Of a stretch of DNA of 64,000 bases, positions 42,629-52,481 are shown piece after piece. Source of the stretch: Tetragenococcus sp041859945 (GTDB lineage: Bacteria; Bacillota; Bacilli; Lactobacillales; Enterococcaceae); contig JBFLGC010000001.1 in the NCBI GenBank assembly GCA_041859945.1, forward strand, positions 1 to 64,000, in the 5' to 3' direction. A program made the translations under genes and the position numbers. How positions within the stretch are numbered: the stretch's first letter is position 1; the number at the start of each line of letters is the position of its first letter. The notes beneath the pieces were generated by a model that was given only the letters and a program-made list of their open reading frames with translations, searched no databases and was not told the origin of the DNA.

Positions 42629-43108
42629 TTAATAGCTCGGATAAGAAACTAATTGGTCATCCTTTTGTGCTTGCACATATTCTTCATAACGCTTTTGGTC
42701 AAAATGCAATTCAAAGGTCGCCTCTTCGTTGTCACTCTCTAAAAAATCCAGCAGATCACTTTGTCCGTCATCCAAGATTTCTTGCAGATAGAAAACGAGT
42801 GCCATAAGCTGCCCTTTTGGCAACCCTTTTTTGCCTGCAAAAGGGATGACCGTCAAATAATCGTCGGCTTCAAATTGTGATTTTTTAGGGTCATACAATA
42901 AAATACCATCCTCAAATTCGATCACATCTTCTTGCGATTTTACGCCCTGGGCATCGTCTAGAACCAGTTTACTGCGATTTTCTGCAAACAAACGTATCAC
43001 AAGTTCAATAGTATGATTTTTGCTATCCCAATCAAGAGCTACTTCATAGTCGGTCAGTTTCTGCTCTAATTGTTCATCTAAAAAAGTCAGCATCGTTTCT
43101 TTTGCCAT
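42629..43108 (-). CDS. DUF3013 family protein
   Basis: 159 residues, acidic, cytosolic, without recognisable catalytic motif. Size, sequence (FLDEQLEQKLTDYEVALDWD near the start) and position directly upstream of prmA match DUF3013 of Lactobacillales; the role is not known to me. It lies 9 bp downstream of the mpg gene and is likely in the same transcript as prmA. Confidence 0.78.
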   Translation of the reverse strand: MAKETMLTFLDEQLEQKLTDYEVALDWDSKNHTIELVIRLFAENRSKLVLDDAQGVKSQEDVIEFEDGILLYDPKKSQFEADDYLTVIPFAGKKGLPKGQLMALVFYLQEILDDGQSDLLDFLESDNEEATFELHFDQKRYEEYVQAQKDDQLVSYPSY

Positions 43109-43117
43109 GATCTTCTC

Positions 43118-43747
43118 CTAACTCAAATCTTGCCAGCCATGATCTGGAGCGATTTCGTTTTTTCTGATTTTCGTAATATAAGGATTACCACTGGCCACAA
43201 AACGCAAGGGCAAGTCAGTCCAAATTCCTTTATTGGGAATGCCGATACGTGGCATACGGGCGATTTTTTTCGGTGTGCGCTTCTTCTCAGGCACTAGATG
43301 TAACGAACTAGTAAAAATCGACTGGCCATAAAGCTCAGGCGAGATTCCTAGTGCCGTGACTAATTTGCCCGGACCGTTCGACAACTCAAGGCCCGTCTTC
43401 CCGCGGTTTTCTTGCATGATCGCTAAACCTTCGACAGGCTCCAACCCGCGGATCATCACACCTTGGGGAATGCCTTTCGGTTGAGTGATCATATTTAAGA
43501 TCAAGTGCGTGTGCATGGTATATAAATAAATCGTGCCCGGCTCTTGATACATCGCCCGCAGTCGTGGCGTATCACGCATGCCATAGCTATGCGCCGCCCG
43601 ATCATCTGGTCCTAAATAGGCTTCACAGTCAACAATGTAGCCACCAATCGGACCTTGTGGCGTTTCATTTTCCAAGTACATCCCCACCAGATAAGCTGCG
43701 ATTTCTTCAGTCGTTTTCGTTTCAAAAATTTGTTTTGCCTCAAGCAT
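43118..43747 (-). CDS. 3-methyladenine DNA glycosylase (AAG/Mpg family)
   Basis: 209 residues from ATG 43747, which has AGGTGA five to six bases upstream; a GTG nine bases earlier overlaps that site. The family's catalytic region is visible in GYIVDCEAYLGPDDRAAHS with the active glutamate, and in IYLYTMHTHLILNM. It excises alkylated and deaminated purines. It starts a run with DUF3013 and prmA. Confidence 0.92.
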   Translation of the reverse strand: MLEAKQIFETKTTEEIAAYLVGMYLENETPQGPIGGYIVDCEAYLGPDDRAAHSYGMRDTPRLRAMYQEPGTIYLYTMHTHLILNMITQPKGIPQGVMIRGLEPVEGLAIMQENRGKTGLELSNGPGKLVTALGISPELYGQSIFTSSLHLVPEKKRTPKKIARMPRIGIPNKGIWTDLPLRFVASGNPYITKIRKNEIAPDHGWQDLS

Positions 43748-43854
43748 TGTCTTCACCTGATTTCATTATACACAAATATCAAGTCATGTGGGGGAAAAAG
43801 TTTAGAATAGGCCAGCCGATTTTTGATTCCGTGGTGACTTTATTTATCGCTAGC

Positions 43855-43882
43855 AAAAAGACCAGACGCAAGACATCTGGTC
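43855..43882 (-). terminator. Terminator after the broken permease gene
   Basis: Stem GACCAGA / TCTGGTC followed on the minus strand by CTTTTTG. Confidence 0.75.
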
Positions 43883-44337
43883 AGAAAGTTTACCTCTCAA
43901 TGAGACGAAAATAGACCCGCACGGTGAGAAAATAAACAAGTAGGTAGATCAAGACGAAGGCCGTTGCCACCAGAAGTGTAGCTAACAAAAAGATTTGTGT
44001 CTGATTGATCGCAAACAAAGCTAGAAGTTTAGTCATCATGGGAAAAGCCACAGCCACGTGAAGAAGAGCCACAAGTAAAGGTAAGAAGAAAATCAACCAA
44101 ACTTGCCGATGGATCGTTTTTTTGACTTCAGCGTGACTCATACCGACTTGTTGCATGACTTGGAAACGTTCGCTATCCTCCATACCTTCTGTAATTTGCT
44201 TGAAGTAGATGATCAAAGTTGTCGCGGCTAGAAACAAAAGACTCAGTAAGATCCCAATGAAGAAAAAACTACTATCGAAAGCGCGGTTATCGGCTTTGAT
44301 TTGGTCTTTTGAATTCACACCGTATGAATAGCTACCT

Positions 44338-45834
44338 GAGCTAATTTCATAATTGCCTTTTTTAAAAAAGTAAACACTTGTCCAATTTTCAAAATATCAA
44401 ATTTTTTGAAAATCAAGCAGCTATTTCTTTTTTATTTTTCTTGTTTAATCGTTGTGTGGCAAAGGTTTTAGCATTGTATGCTAGTTGCATTAATAAAAAT
44501 TCAGCATGTGCATGTTTATGTTTATAAAATCTTGTTTGGTTCAGTTGATAAGAGTCTTTTAAATAGGCATTGACACGTTCTACACTACTTCGTTGATTAT
44601 AGATTTTTTGCCAAGATAAGGTACCCCTTGCGGGACGGTTATACATTCTAGAGCTTGTTTCTTGCTTGATCTTGATTACTTTTTGACATAAACCTTCATT
44701 TCGAAGAGGACATTCCCGACAGTGAGCTTCAGGACGAATGTATTTTAGTGCATTATAGCGTTTATCGTAACTATCATAGCTGTAGCCATACTCCAAAAGA
44801 CAAGTGGGAGCACAGTTTTCATCGATTTCACCATCATTTTCGGCTAGCTGTTTCATGTCAATGATTGGCTCAATGTGCACCTCATGCATCTCTTCATAGA
44901 TAGCTTGCGCATCATAGCCTTTATCCAAGCACCCATGGTGCTTTCCTTCATGATAATGGTCTTCAGTTTTAAAAGAATGCGTCAATTCATGAGTCTTTCG
45001 GATAACTGGAATAACCACACTTACGTCGGCTGTAAATGCCGAAGAAATCAACATTTGTAAAATATATTGTGATTGAGTCGTTACGGCTAAGGTAGCTTTA
45101 TAGCCGAACCAGTAAGTATTTTTCCCCTTACTATTTTTCTTTACACCCCATGAAGGGTAGGTTGGGATGGTCGCTAAAATCTCTTCTGTAGACATTTTGC
45201 GTTGATCTTGGGTAGCTGGAAGTCTTGGATTCTCGGTCTTTTTATGTTTTGTCCGTGCTTCAATGGCAGTCGCATCGTAAGCCACGTTTTCTTCAAAAAT
45301 ATCAAATTCATCTTGAATGATCTGTAAAAAATCAACGTTGATTTCCTCAAGTAGCTCAAGATTTTGAGACAGTGTCTTCATAACTCGTGAATAGGTGGCT
45401 TCTGACGGGACTGGTTCAGAATACAGAAAGCCTAAACTTAGCTTAAATCGTAGATCACTATTTAAACGACTGATCAAGGCTTTCTGTGTATCGATTTTTT
45501 CATAGAATCGTGCCATGATTGAGCGAATGACCGCTGCGTAGTTGATATCAACAGGATGACCAACGGTCGTATTTTTGGAAAATAAATTCACGAGTTTATG
45601 CATTTGAACTGGGGAGAAAATCTCTTGATATTTTTCTTGAATATCTAAAGTTTCTAAAATATCAATGTCAAAAAGCGTCGGTTGTTGTATAATAGTCATA
45701 GGGAACCCCTCCATGTGATTACTCGTCTTAGTCGACACCATAATTGTAACATATGGGGAGGTTCTTTTTTTCGTTGTTTTTAAATCATTGATATATCAAT
45801 AGCTGAGGATGCCTAAAAATTATGAAATTAGCTC
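44338..45834 (-). mobile_element. Insertion sequence, 1497 bp, with 17-bp terminal inverted repeats
   Basis: The left end GAGCTAATTTCATAATT (44338-44354) is the exact inverse of the right end (45818-45834). One transposase gene fills the element. A 4-bp duplication of ACCT flanks it. The four-base duplication and a DUF772-like transposase suggest the IS1182 or IS5 groups; I cannot tell which without a search. The element is intact and potentially mobile. Confidence 0.9.
44413..45699 (-). CDS. DDE transposase of the insertion sequence
   Basis: 428 residues from ATG 45699, with GGAGGGG upstream. The N-terminal part resembles DUF772 (SDLRFKLSLGFLYSEPVPSE). Probable catalytic acids are in VAYDATAIEART, CLDKGYDAQAIY and RSSVERVNAYLKD. 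A cysteine cluster (CRECPLRNEGLCQK) lies before the last motif, as in related elements. The frame is intact. The hydrophilic tail ends RLNKKNKKEIAA inside the element. Confidence 0.92.
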   Translation of the reverse strand: MTIIQQPTLFDIDILETLDIQEKYQEIFSPVQMHKLVNLFSKNTTVGHPVDINYAAVIRSIMARFYEKIDTQKALISRLNSDLRFKLSLGFLYSEPVPSEATYSRVMKTLSQNLELLEEINVDFLQIIQDEFDIFEENVAYDATAIEARTKHKKTENPRLPATQDQRKMSTEEILATIPTYPSWGVKKNSKGKNTYWFGYKATLAVTTQSQYILQMLISSAFTADVSVVIPVIRKTHELTHSFKTEDHYHEGKHHGCLDKGYDAQAIYEEMHEVHIEPIIDMKQLAENDGEIDENCAPTCLLEYGYSYDSYDKRYNALKYIRPEAHCRECPLRNEGLCQKVIKIKQETSSRMYNRPARGTLSWQKIYNQRSSVERVNAYLKDSYQLNQTRFYKHKHAHAEFLLMQLAYNAKTFATQRLNKKNKKEIAA

Positions 45835-47388
45835 ACCTAGTAAATTCTCTCTCTTATCTCGTATGAACTGACTAAAATCATGGCTCACTCGTTCAACAAA
45901 TTTTGCTTGGCTTCGTTTGTCGTCTTAAAATCAAAAGCCAGAGTTTGCTGTTCCAAACTGATTTCACTTTCTATTGCAGAAGTTGCTTCTTCACTCAAGA
46001 AAGCATCAAGAGTCTTTTGATCTTTTACGATCACTAAGTTCGTCGTAACGGGAGCATCTTCGCGTAAAACGTCTGGATAGGATAGATCGATCGCCTTTAC
46101 AGAAAAGTTAGTTTTAGAAAATCTAATTTCATCTGCTAGTTTCTTTCCATCAGAAGAAAGGACCACCACTTCATCGGCAAGCTAAATCAAGTTTAACAGG
46201 GTTGATTTTTTCATATTCTGCGGCTGTCATAAACATAAAATCTCGAATATGTAAATTTTTTGTCCAATCATCTTCTAGATAGTGCCACTGATTTTCATCA
46301 TTTGCAAATAAGAGTACCGGCGTCGTCTCCACAAACACAGGATCGACAAGTTCAATCTCTTCTGTTTGGGCAATCTCATCCAAATTTTTGCACCAATCGG
46401 CAATTGGAATTGTGCTGGTCGCTTTGAAATCATAGGGATACATGGCATCGATCGAAGCGTTGCGGCCGAAATAAAGACTGGCAGTCGTAGCCACAGTGAT
46501 CAAGGCCATGGTCGATAGAATACAAATACTGGCTAAACCGGCACCATTTTGCTTCATGCGATAAAGCATGTTAGAGATATTCACAAAAAAGCGCGGTTGA
46601 TAATAGATTTTGGGGTGCTTTTTCAATTTCTTCAGTAACGTAATGCTACCCGAGATAAACAAAAGATAAGTAGCTAAGATCACCAATACCACGGCAAAAG
46701 TAAAGCGAAACAGGGCTTGCATCGGTTGTTTGATGGTCAAAGCCAAACCATAGCCAATCGCTAAGAAAAGCACGCCCAGAGCAGTCCAGATAAACTGCGC
46801 TTTGGGTTCTGTCTCGCCTTGTTTGGCTCCGGAAAAGAAGGCCAAGGGATCACTTTTAGCAATTTTACGGCAATTGATGATCACTAATAAGCCGAACAAA
46901 AGGAAAAATAAGCCCAAAATAAAGGGAAATTCTGAAAAATTGACTTGAAAAGAAAATTTTGTGCCAAGGCCAAACATTTTCTTCAATACTAAAAAAGCAA
47001 AACGTGAAAAAACCAGACCGCTGATCACGCCAATAACTAGTGCGAAACCGAATAAAAGCAACAGTTCCCAGACCGACAATAAATAAAGATCTTTTTTGCT
47101 TAAGCCTAAAATATGGAAGAGACCAAACTCGCGATAACGTTCTTTTTGGACAAAGTTATTGGCATAGATGAGAAAAATCAAGGTAAATAAAACGATCACG
47201 ATCTCCCCTAGTTGAAAGGCTTGGGCTACGCCACCTCCTGACGTGATCTGCGTCATCGCCTCATTTGCGACTAGATTGTGCATCAAGACATTACTGGCCA
47301 CTAGAAAAATCAGGACAATCAAAAAAGGCAGATAGACGACTTGGTTTTGCCGCATGGTTTTGAGACTCAATTTTGCATAAAACATTGC

Positions 47389-48146
47389 TTATCGCCTCCC
47401 CATGACAGCCGTCATCGTCTCTGTGATGATTTGGAAAAAAGCGTTGCGTTCTTTATCACCACGATAGAGCTGACGAAGAACTTCACCATCGCGAATGAAC
47501 AAGACCCGACTGGCAAAGCTGGCCGCAAAAGCACTATGAGTGACCATCAAAATCGTTTGGCTTTTTTGATTCAGTTGTTGGAATAGTTGCAATAATTGCT
47601 CAGAATTGCGCGAATCCAAGGCGCCGGTCGGTTCATCAGCCAAAAGCAATTCTGGTTCAGTGATCAAAGCTCGCGCGATCGTCACCCGTTGCTTTTGCCC
47701 GCCCGAAAGTTCATAAGGATATTTTTCGATCTCAGAGCCGATACCTAGTTTTTCAACAAGCGGTTCTAAGCGTGCGGCCATTTGTGAAATGGGAAAATGA
47801 TCTAAGACTAAAGGCAATAAATATTATCTTTGACCGAAAAAGTATCGAGCAAATTAAAATCTTGAAAGACAAAGCCTAAGTGTTGACGCCGAAAAGCGGC
47901 TGATTCTTTTTCTGAAATCGTGGCAAAATCAGTGTTTTGCAACTGGATCAACCCATGATCGGTCTTATCTAATGTCGCTATCAAATTCAATAATGTACTT
48001 TTACCTGAACCCGATTCACCCATGATGGCAATGAATTCACCTTCGTCCACTTGAAAATCGATTTGACGTAGGGGCACGACAGGTTGACCGTTGAAACGAC
48101 TTTGATAGGTTTTCTTGACATTTTTTACGGTAAGTAAATGTTTCAT
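47389..48146 (-). pseudogene. Broken BceA-type ATPase
   Basis: From ATG 48146 the frame reads Walker A (IMGESGSGKSTLL) and Q-loop (GFVFQDFNLLDTF), then stops early after DNIYCL near 47820. The rest is in another frame: LPLVLDHFPIS, signature ELSGGQKQRVTI and Walker B LLLADEPTGALD. Loss of one T in the run before LLPL explains it. The gene lies directly upstream of the broken permease, the normal bceA-bceB order. Confidence 0.9.
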
Positions 48147-48207
48147 GACGTTCACGCTCCTTTTCCTTTAATTTACCAAAGAAACGCTTTAAAAACGACT
48201 AAAAAAA

Positions 48208-48244
48208 GGTGCCGCAAACTTACAATTTTGTAAGTCGCCGCCCT
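48208..48244 (-). terminator. Terminator after the broken kinase gene
   Basis: Imperfect stem built on GGCGACTTACA / TGTAAGTTTGC, followed by seven T on the minus strand. Confidence 0.7.
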
Positions 48245-49225
48245 TAAAAAATAATTTTCTCAGGAAAAAGAAGTGTCACCCTTGTCCCCTGATCGATTTT
48301 TGAAGCCAGCGTCAATTCGATATTGAGCTTTTGCGCCACCATCTGGCATAAATAAAGCCCCAAACCACTAGCACGCTTATCGATGCGACCATTGTGACCG
48401 GTATAGCCTTTTTCAAAGACCAGTGGCAAGTCTTCCGCACGAATGCCGCTGCCAGGCTGCCAGTATCGGTGATCGTAAGTTTTCGTTTCTCCGCTTTGAT
48501 CATAATCTGCCCAGTCGAAGTGTACTTGAGGGCATTTGATAGCAACTGATCGATGATGAAACTAAGCCATTTGCTATCGGAATAAACCGTTTGTGGCAAG
48601 TTTTCTAATTGCAAACCGAGATTTTTTCAGCAAAAAAAGGGGCGTACTTTTTCAACTCTTGCTTAACAACGTCTTCTAGATCGATGGCTTCGATCACCAA
48701 ATCTTCTTTAGCCAAATTTTGGCGGAGATAATTTAATATCAGTTGTAAGTAGCCATTGATTTTAAAAATTTCCTTTTGCACCCCTTTTATCTGACCGCTT
48801 TGCACCAACAGATCCAAAGCCGAAAGGGGCGTCTTGATTTGGTGGAGCCACAGACCAAAATCGTTTAAAATGGCTTCTTTATTGGCTGCGATCTGCTCAC
48901 TTTGATCAGCATTTTCCGCGATTGCTTGCCATAAAAGTCCTTGATACATTTTTTCTTTAGGGGAAAAAGTCGGTGGTAGAAAATGCTCCACTTGTTTTGT
49001 CAACGGCTTTTCCGTCAACTGTCGTAGCTTTTTGACCTGATTATTTTCGATCATAAAGGTCACCACGACATAGGTTCCCATGATAAAGGACACAAAGATA
49101 CCGATATCTTTAAAGACCACCCTCGGGATCCCGTATAGCAAAAGCGTGACGCCCACGATTAAAAGGAACAAGATATAGCCCACTAAAAAAGGGAACTTTT
49201 CTTTTAAAAAGTCACTGATTTTCAA
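48244..49225 (-). pseudogene. Broken BceS-type sensor kinase
   Basis: The first frame (from 49225) has two close membrane segments with almost no outer loop, then the H-box LWLHQIKTPLSALDLL, which identifies an intramembrane-sensing BceS-like kinase. It shifts frame near 48612 (probably an A-run), continues with ALKYTSTGQIMIKAEKR, and shifts again near 48440 at a direct repeat (GGCAGC CT GGCAGC, an 8-bp insertion). The last frame carries the G-box (RASGLGLYLCQMVAQ). Restoring two small changes gives a normal-length kinase. Confidence 0.9.
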
Positions 49226-49745
49226 GCAGATACCCCCGTTTTTTGACTGTTACGATCACATTATCCAAATCACTTGCGGCTAACTTTTTCCGCAAACGTG
49301 TCAAATTGACGGTCAAAATATTGTTGTCGATAAAATCATCATTTTGCCATAAAGCTGTCATTAATTGCTCTTTGGAAACGACTTGACCACGATGTTGCGC
49401 CAAGTTTTCTAAAATACGGTTTTCCGTCGGTGTCAGCTTGATTTCATACTGATCATTGACGCGGATCACTTGTTCTAAGGGATAAAAAAGGGCCTGCTGG
49501 ATCGGAAAACTCAGCTCATTTTGACCAAATTGATAGCTCCGTCTTAAAAGTGCTTTGATTTTAGCGACTAAAAAATCCAAAGCAAAAAGCTTGACGATAT
49601 AATCATCTGCCCCTAAATTCATGGCCATGATTTGATTCATTTCCTCTTGAGCTGAGGAGATAAATAGGATCGGGACCTCAGAAAAACGGCGAATTTCTTG
49701 ACACCAATAAAAGCCATTGAAGTACGGCAAGGAAAGATCTAACAA
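49212..49745 (-). pseudogene. 5'-truncated BceR-type response regulator
   Basis: The remaining 177 residues start at LDLSLPYFNGFYWCQEIR, so the first 50 or so residues, including the acidic pair of the receiver, are missing. The phospho-acceptor Asp is retained, but the usual Lys-Pro-Phe motif reads KLF (IVKLFALDF). The OmpR-type winged-helix domain (LTPTENRILENLAQHRG) looks complete. No good start or ribosome site is present. The 3' end overlaps the broken kinase by 14 bp. Confidence 0.85.
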
Positions 49746-49854
49746 GAACCGTGATTGCGACTAGTATCCTTTGATTAAAGGCTTTTTTAAGCTTTTGTTC
49801 GCTTTACTTTTCAAACGTTAGTTCGTATAATAAGAATGAAAGGAAGTGAGGATC

Positions 49855-50079
49855 ATGCTAACGATCAAAGGTACCGTTTCAAAAATAAAAATAGTGAATT
49901 TTTCCAATCGCCCGCTCATCCGTTTCACTGTTGCTGATGTCAATTGTTTGATTGCGGCCCACTCACTGAATTTTTTGTACGATGTCAAAGAAGGCGACGA
50001 ACTTGTCCTCTATGGAAGCTACAACGCGCGCAGGCAATTTGTAGTCAGAAAATATTGTGTGCTGATTGGTGTTGGTTGA
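49855..50079 (+). CDS. Small OB-fold-like protein, 74 residues
   Basis: ATG 49855 has GGAAGTGAGG upstream; a GTG three codons earlier lies inside that site. The predicted product is nearly all beta strand (LTIKGTVSKIKIVNFSNRPL, then DVKEGDELVLYGSYN), resembling a small OB or nucleic-acid-binding fold. No named family is recognised. It is upstream of rarA on the same strand and next to the Bce-like ruins; its function is unknown. Confidence 0.6.
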   Translation: MLTIKGTVSKIKIVNFSNRPLIRFTVADVNCLIAAHSLNFLYDVKEGDELVLYGSYNARRQFVVRKYCVLIGVG

Positions 50080-50228
50080 CAGAATCAACATCTACTTGCT
50101 ACTATGAAATTGTTAATAGTGCTCTTGAGAGTAGACCTCCCATCATCAGGGACGTGCCGAAGTCAAGAGCTTCTTTTTGTACGATTATGTTATACTGAAA
50201 CTACTACTTGACAGAAAGGACACTTTTT

Positions 50229-51506
50229 ATGCAACAACCATTGGCTTACAGGATGCGGCCGCGTCATTTGGAAGAAGTCGTCGGTCAACAACACTTAGTC
50301 GGTAAGGGAAAGATTATTAGTCGGATGGTCACAGCCAAAATGCTATCTTCCATGATTTTATATGGACCTCCTGGCACAGGCAAAACGAGCATTGCGAGCG
50401 CGATCGCCGGCTCGACCCGCTATGCTTTTCGGATGTTGAACGCCGCGACTGACACTAAAAAAGATTTACAGATCGTTGCTGAAGAAGCAAAAATGAGTGG
50501 CACGGTGATCTTATTATTGGATGAAGTCCATCGCCTTGATAAGACCAAGCAAGATTTTCTTTTGCCCCATTTAGAAAGTGGCAAGATAATCCTGATCGGG
50601 GCCACGACGGAAAACCCTTATATCACGATTAATCCAGCCATCCGCAGTCGAACGCAGATCTTTGAAGTCAAACCACTTGAAGAAACAGATATCCTAACGG
50701 CAATCGACCGTGCCTTGGCTGATAAAGAGCGTGGCTTGGGAATTGAGTCGGTCCAAATCGATACCAATGCCAAACAACATCTGGCCCGCGCCACTAATGG
50801 CGATTTGCGTAGCACCCTAAATGGCCTTGAGTTGGCCGTCAAATCCACTCCGGCAACAGAAGCTGGTACCATTCATCTGACTTTAGAGATTATTGAAGAA
50901 TGTATCCAGAAAAAAGCTCTGACACATGATAAAGATGGCGATGCCCATTACGATGTGATCTCCGCTTTCCAAAAATCGATCCGTGGTAGCGACGTTGATG
51001 CGGCACTACATTATTTAGGCCGGCTCGTCGAAGCAGGTGATTTGCCCAGCATCTGCCGCAGACTTTTGGTGATTGCTTATGAGGATATCGGCTTAGGCAA
51101 TCCTTCTGCCTGCGCTCGCGCGGTCACGGCAGTGCAAGCTGCGGAAAAATTAGGTTTCCCAGAAGCCCGCATCCCACTAGCAGAAACAGTGATCGACCTG
51201 TGTCTTTCACCCAAGTCAAATTCAGCCATTTCAGCGATGGATGCGGCTCTTTCTGATATTCGGGCAGGCAAAGCAGGAAACGTTCCCGATCATTTGCGGG
51301 ACAGCCATTATAAAGGCGCTGAGAAATTGAATCGTGGCAATGATTATAAATACCCCCACGACTATCCAGCCAGTTGGGTCGATCAACAGTATTTGCCGGA
51401 TAAGTTAAAAAATGTGACTTATTACCAGCCAAAAGAATCGGGTAAATATGAACATGCTATGGGGCAACGCCTAAAGCAACTAAAAGAGTGGCGGAAGAAA
51501 AACTGA
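50229..51506 (+). CDS. rarA: Replication-associated recombination protein RarA (MgsA)
   Basis: 425 residues from ATG 50229. It is an AAA+ ATPase acting at stalled replication forks with SSB. The N-terminus has MRPRHLEEVVGQQHLVGKG, Walker A is LYGPPGTGKTSIA, Walker B is ILLLDEVHRLDK, sensor 1 is GATTENPY, and the C-terminal region is DHLRDSHYKGAEKL. A 6S RNA gene typically lies next to it in Firmicutes, which agrees with the downstream region. Confidence 0.95.
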   Translation: MQQPLAYRMRPRHLEEVVGQQHLVGKGKIISRMVTAKMLSSMILYGPPGTGKTSIASAIAGSTRYAFRMLNAATDTKKDLQIVAEEAKMSGTVILLLDEVHRLDKTKQDFLLPHLESGKIILIGATTENPYITINPAIRSRTQIFEVKPLEETDILTAIDRALADKERGLGIESVQIDTNAKQHLARATNGDLRSTLNGLELAVKSTPATEAGTIHLTLEIIEECIQKKALTHDKDGDAHYDVISAFQKSIRGSDVDAALHYLGRLVEAGDLPSICRRLLVIAYEDIGLGNPSACARAVTAVQAAEKLGFPEARIPLAETVIDLCLSPKSNSAISAMDAALSDIRAGKAGNVPDHLRDSHYKGAEKLNRGNDYKYPHDYPASWVDQQYLPDKLKNVTYYQPKESGKYEHAMGQRLKQLKEWRKKN

Positions 51507-51663
51507 TTACTCGCCACAAGTACTAGATATAGAGGAACAAATCTGATCCTTCCGCCATATTGGCAATTTTCGTAAACAAATTTAATTGCCTTTAAAAATC
51601 ATTAGTCACATATCGCATCCGTTTGTACCCTTACTTGGTCCCTTCTCAGTGAACGCTTTCCTA

Positions 51664-51692
51664 TTGCATGATCTTTTTACTTGTGCTACTAT
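51664..51692 (+). promoter_or_regulatory. Promoter of the predicted 6S RNA
   Basis: TTGCAT (51664-51669), 17-bp spacer, TACTAT (51687-51692); start expected near 51700. Confidence 0.6.
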
Positions 51693-51699
51693 GAAGGTG

Positions 51700-51904
51700 G
51701 GAAATCTGTGATGTGCGCGTTGTCCTATTTTAGTGTTGACCGAACATTTTTATTGATATATTGGGATCCGTCCGGTGTCGTAGTTGGTAACACGCCTTTT
51801 CATTTGGTAGTTCGATACTATGACCGTGGAACCCACCTGCTTGTCTTTGCGGGATCAATACTCCGGGACGATTAACGGCATCTACGGACAGTACCGTTTT
51901 TTTA
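51700..51904 (+). ncRNA. ssrS: Predicted 6S RNA
   Basis: The region of about 200 nt after the promoter folds as a long irregular hairpin. The closing stem pairs CTGT..GATG..GTT..GTCC near 51706-51726 with the strand ending in GGACAG near 51891. An inner stem pairs TGGGATCC with GGAACCCA, and the region ends in a T-run. No credible ORF exists. In Bacillus and streptococci the 6S gene neighbours rarA, as here. The fold was judged by eye only. Confidence 0.6.
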
Positions 51905-51910
51905 AAAAAC

Positions 51911-51937
51911 AGCTTCTTATCGTTTGGATAAGAAGCT
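51911..51937. terminator. Bidirectional terminator between the 6S region and psiE
   Basis: Perfect 11-bp stem AGCTTCTTATC / GATAAGAAGCT with a 5-nt loop; T-runs follow on both strands. Confidence 0.9.
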
Positions 51938-51943
51938 TTTTCT

Positions 51944-52369
51944 TTAGTCATGTTCTTCGGGACCGTCATGATGAGCATGAAAAGACCGCACTCGTTCGAG
52001 CAAAATAAGATTGATGACGAGAACTAAAATCGCCAAAGCCAGTAACAAGGCCTCTTTGCCTTCGCCGTGTTCTAATAATAATTTACGCGAAATCGCCGTG
52101 ATCCCAATCAACAATAGATAACGGACCGGCACGTGATGACCTTCTTGCACATAGCGCAGAAGCATCAAAATGATCTCGAGTAAAATGAACCAGGTGGCAA
52201 TTTCCTCGATAACGATGTAAAGATCATTCAATGAAGACAGTGGCACCACGCTGACAAAAATATGATAGATCGATTCTGCCATAGCGATCAGTACCACACC
52301 GATCAATAAGGCGAGCATTAAATCAATAGCTACTCCCACGACTTTTCCAAATGTTTCAAATTTTTTCAT
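51944..52369 (-). CDS. psiE: PsiE-like phosphate-starvation-inducible membrane protein
   Basis: 141 residues from ATG 52369, with AAAGGATG upstream. Four membrane segments are predicted, and the region ESIYHIFVSVVPLSSLNDLY with YVQEGHHVPVRYLLLIGITA follows the PsiE pattern. The tail is His- and Asp/Glu-rich. The function is not known in detail. The gene is single, with its own terminator. Confidence 0.85.
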   Translation of the reverse strand: MKKFETFGKVVGVAIDLMLALLIGVVLIAMAESIYHIFVSVVPLSSLNDLYIVIEEIATWFILLEIILMLLRYVQEGHHVPVRYLLLIGITAISRKLLLEHGEGKEALLLALAILVLVINLILLERVRSFHAHHDGPEEHD

Positions 52370-52481
52370 TGAGCACATCCTTTCATAAATACTTGCACTT
52401 TGCCGTTAGATTTCTTAAAATTATTGTATCAGTTCTCTAAAAAATATAAAATCATTTGAATTTAAAACAAAGGAGAAAAAA

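Larger units (their letters stand above)
44334..45838. repeat. 4-bp target-site duplication ACCT flanking the insertion sequence
   Basis: ACCT at 44334-44337 and again at 45835-45838, immediately outside the inverted repeats. Deleting the element plus one copy restores an open permease frame at the junction. Confidence 0.85.
43890..47385 (-). pseudogene. Broken BceB-type permease, interrupted by an insertion sequence
   Basis: The first fragment (47385-46171) has the BceB start (FYAKLSLKTMRQNQVVYLPF) and FtsX-type loop (RYREFGLFHILGLSKKDLYL). The reading frame shifts near 46175-46185: ADEVVVLSSDGKK continues in another frame. A second shift occurs near 45890, apparently in an A-run. The insertion sequence at 44338-45834 then splits the gene. 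Removing it with one copy of its 4-bp duplication rejoins ENLL with GSYSYGVNSKDQ in frame. The last fragment (44318-43890) carries the final membrane segments. BceB permeases detect and remove bacitracin-like peptides. Confidence 0.93.

Noticed and set aside
43890..47385. Programmed frameshifting in the permease gene
   Set aside because: Two shifts, an insertion sequence, and damaged neighbours all point to decay; no slippery site with a downstream structure was noticed.
51730..51978. Minus-strand frame across the 6S region
   Set aside because: It runs through the bidirectional terminator and has no ribosome site.
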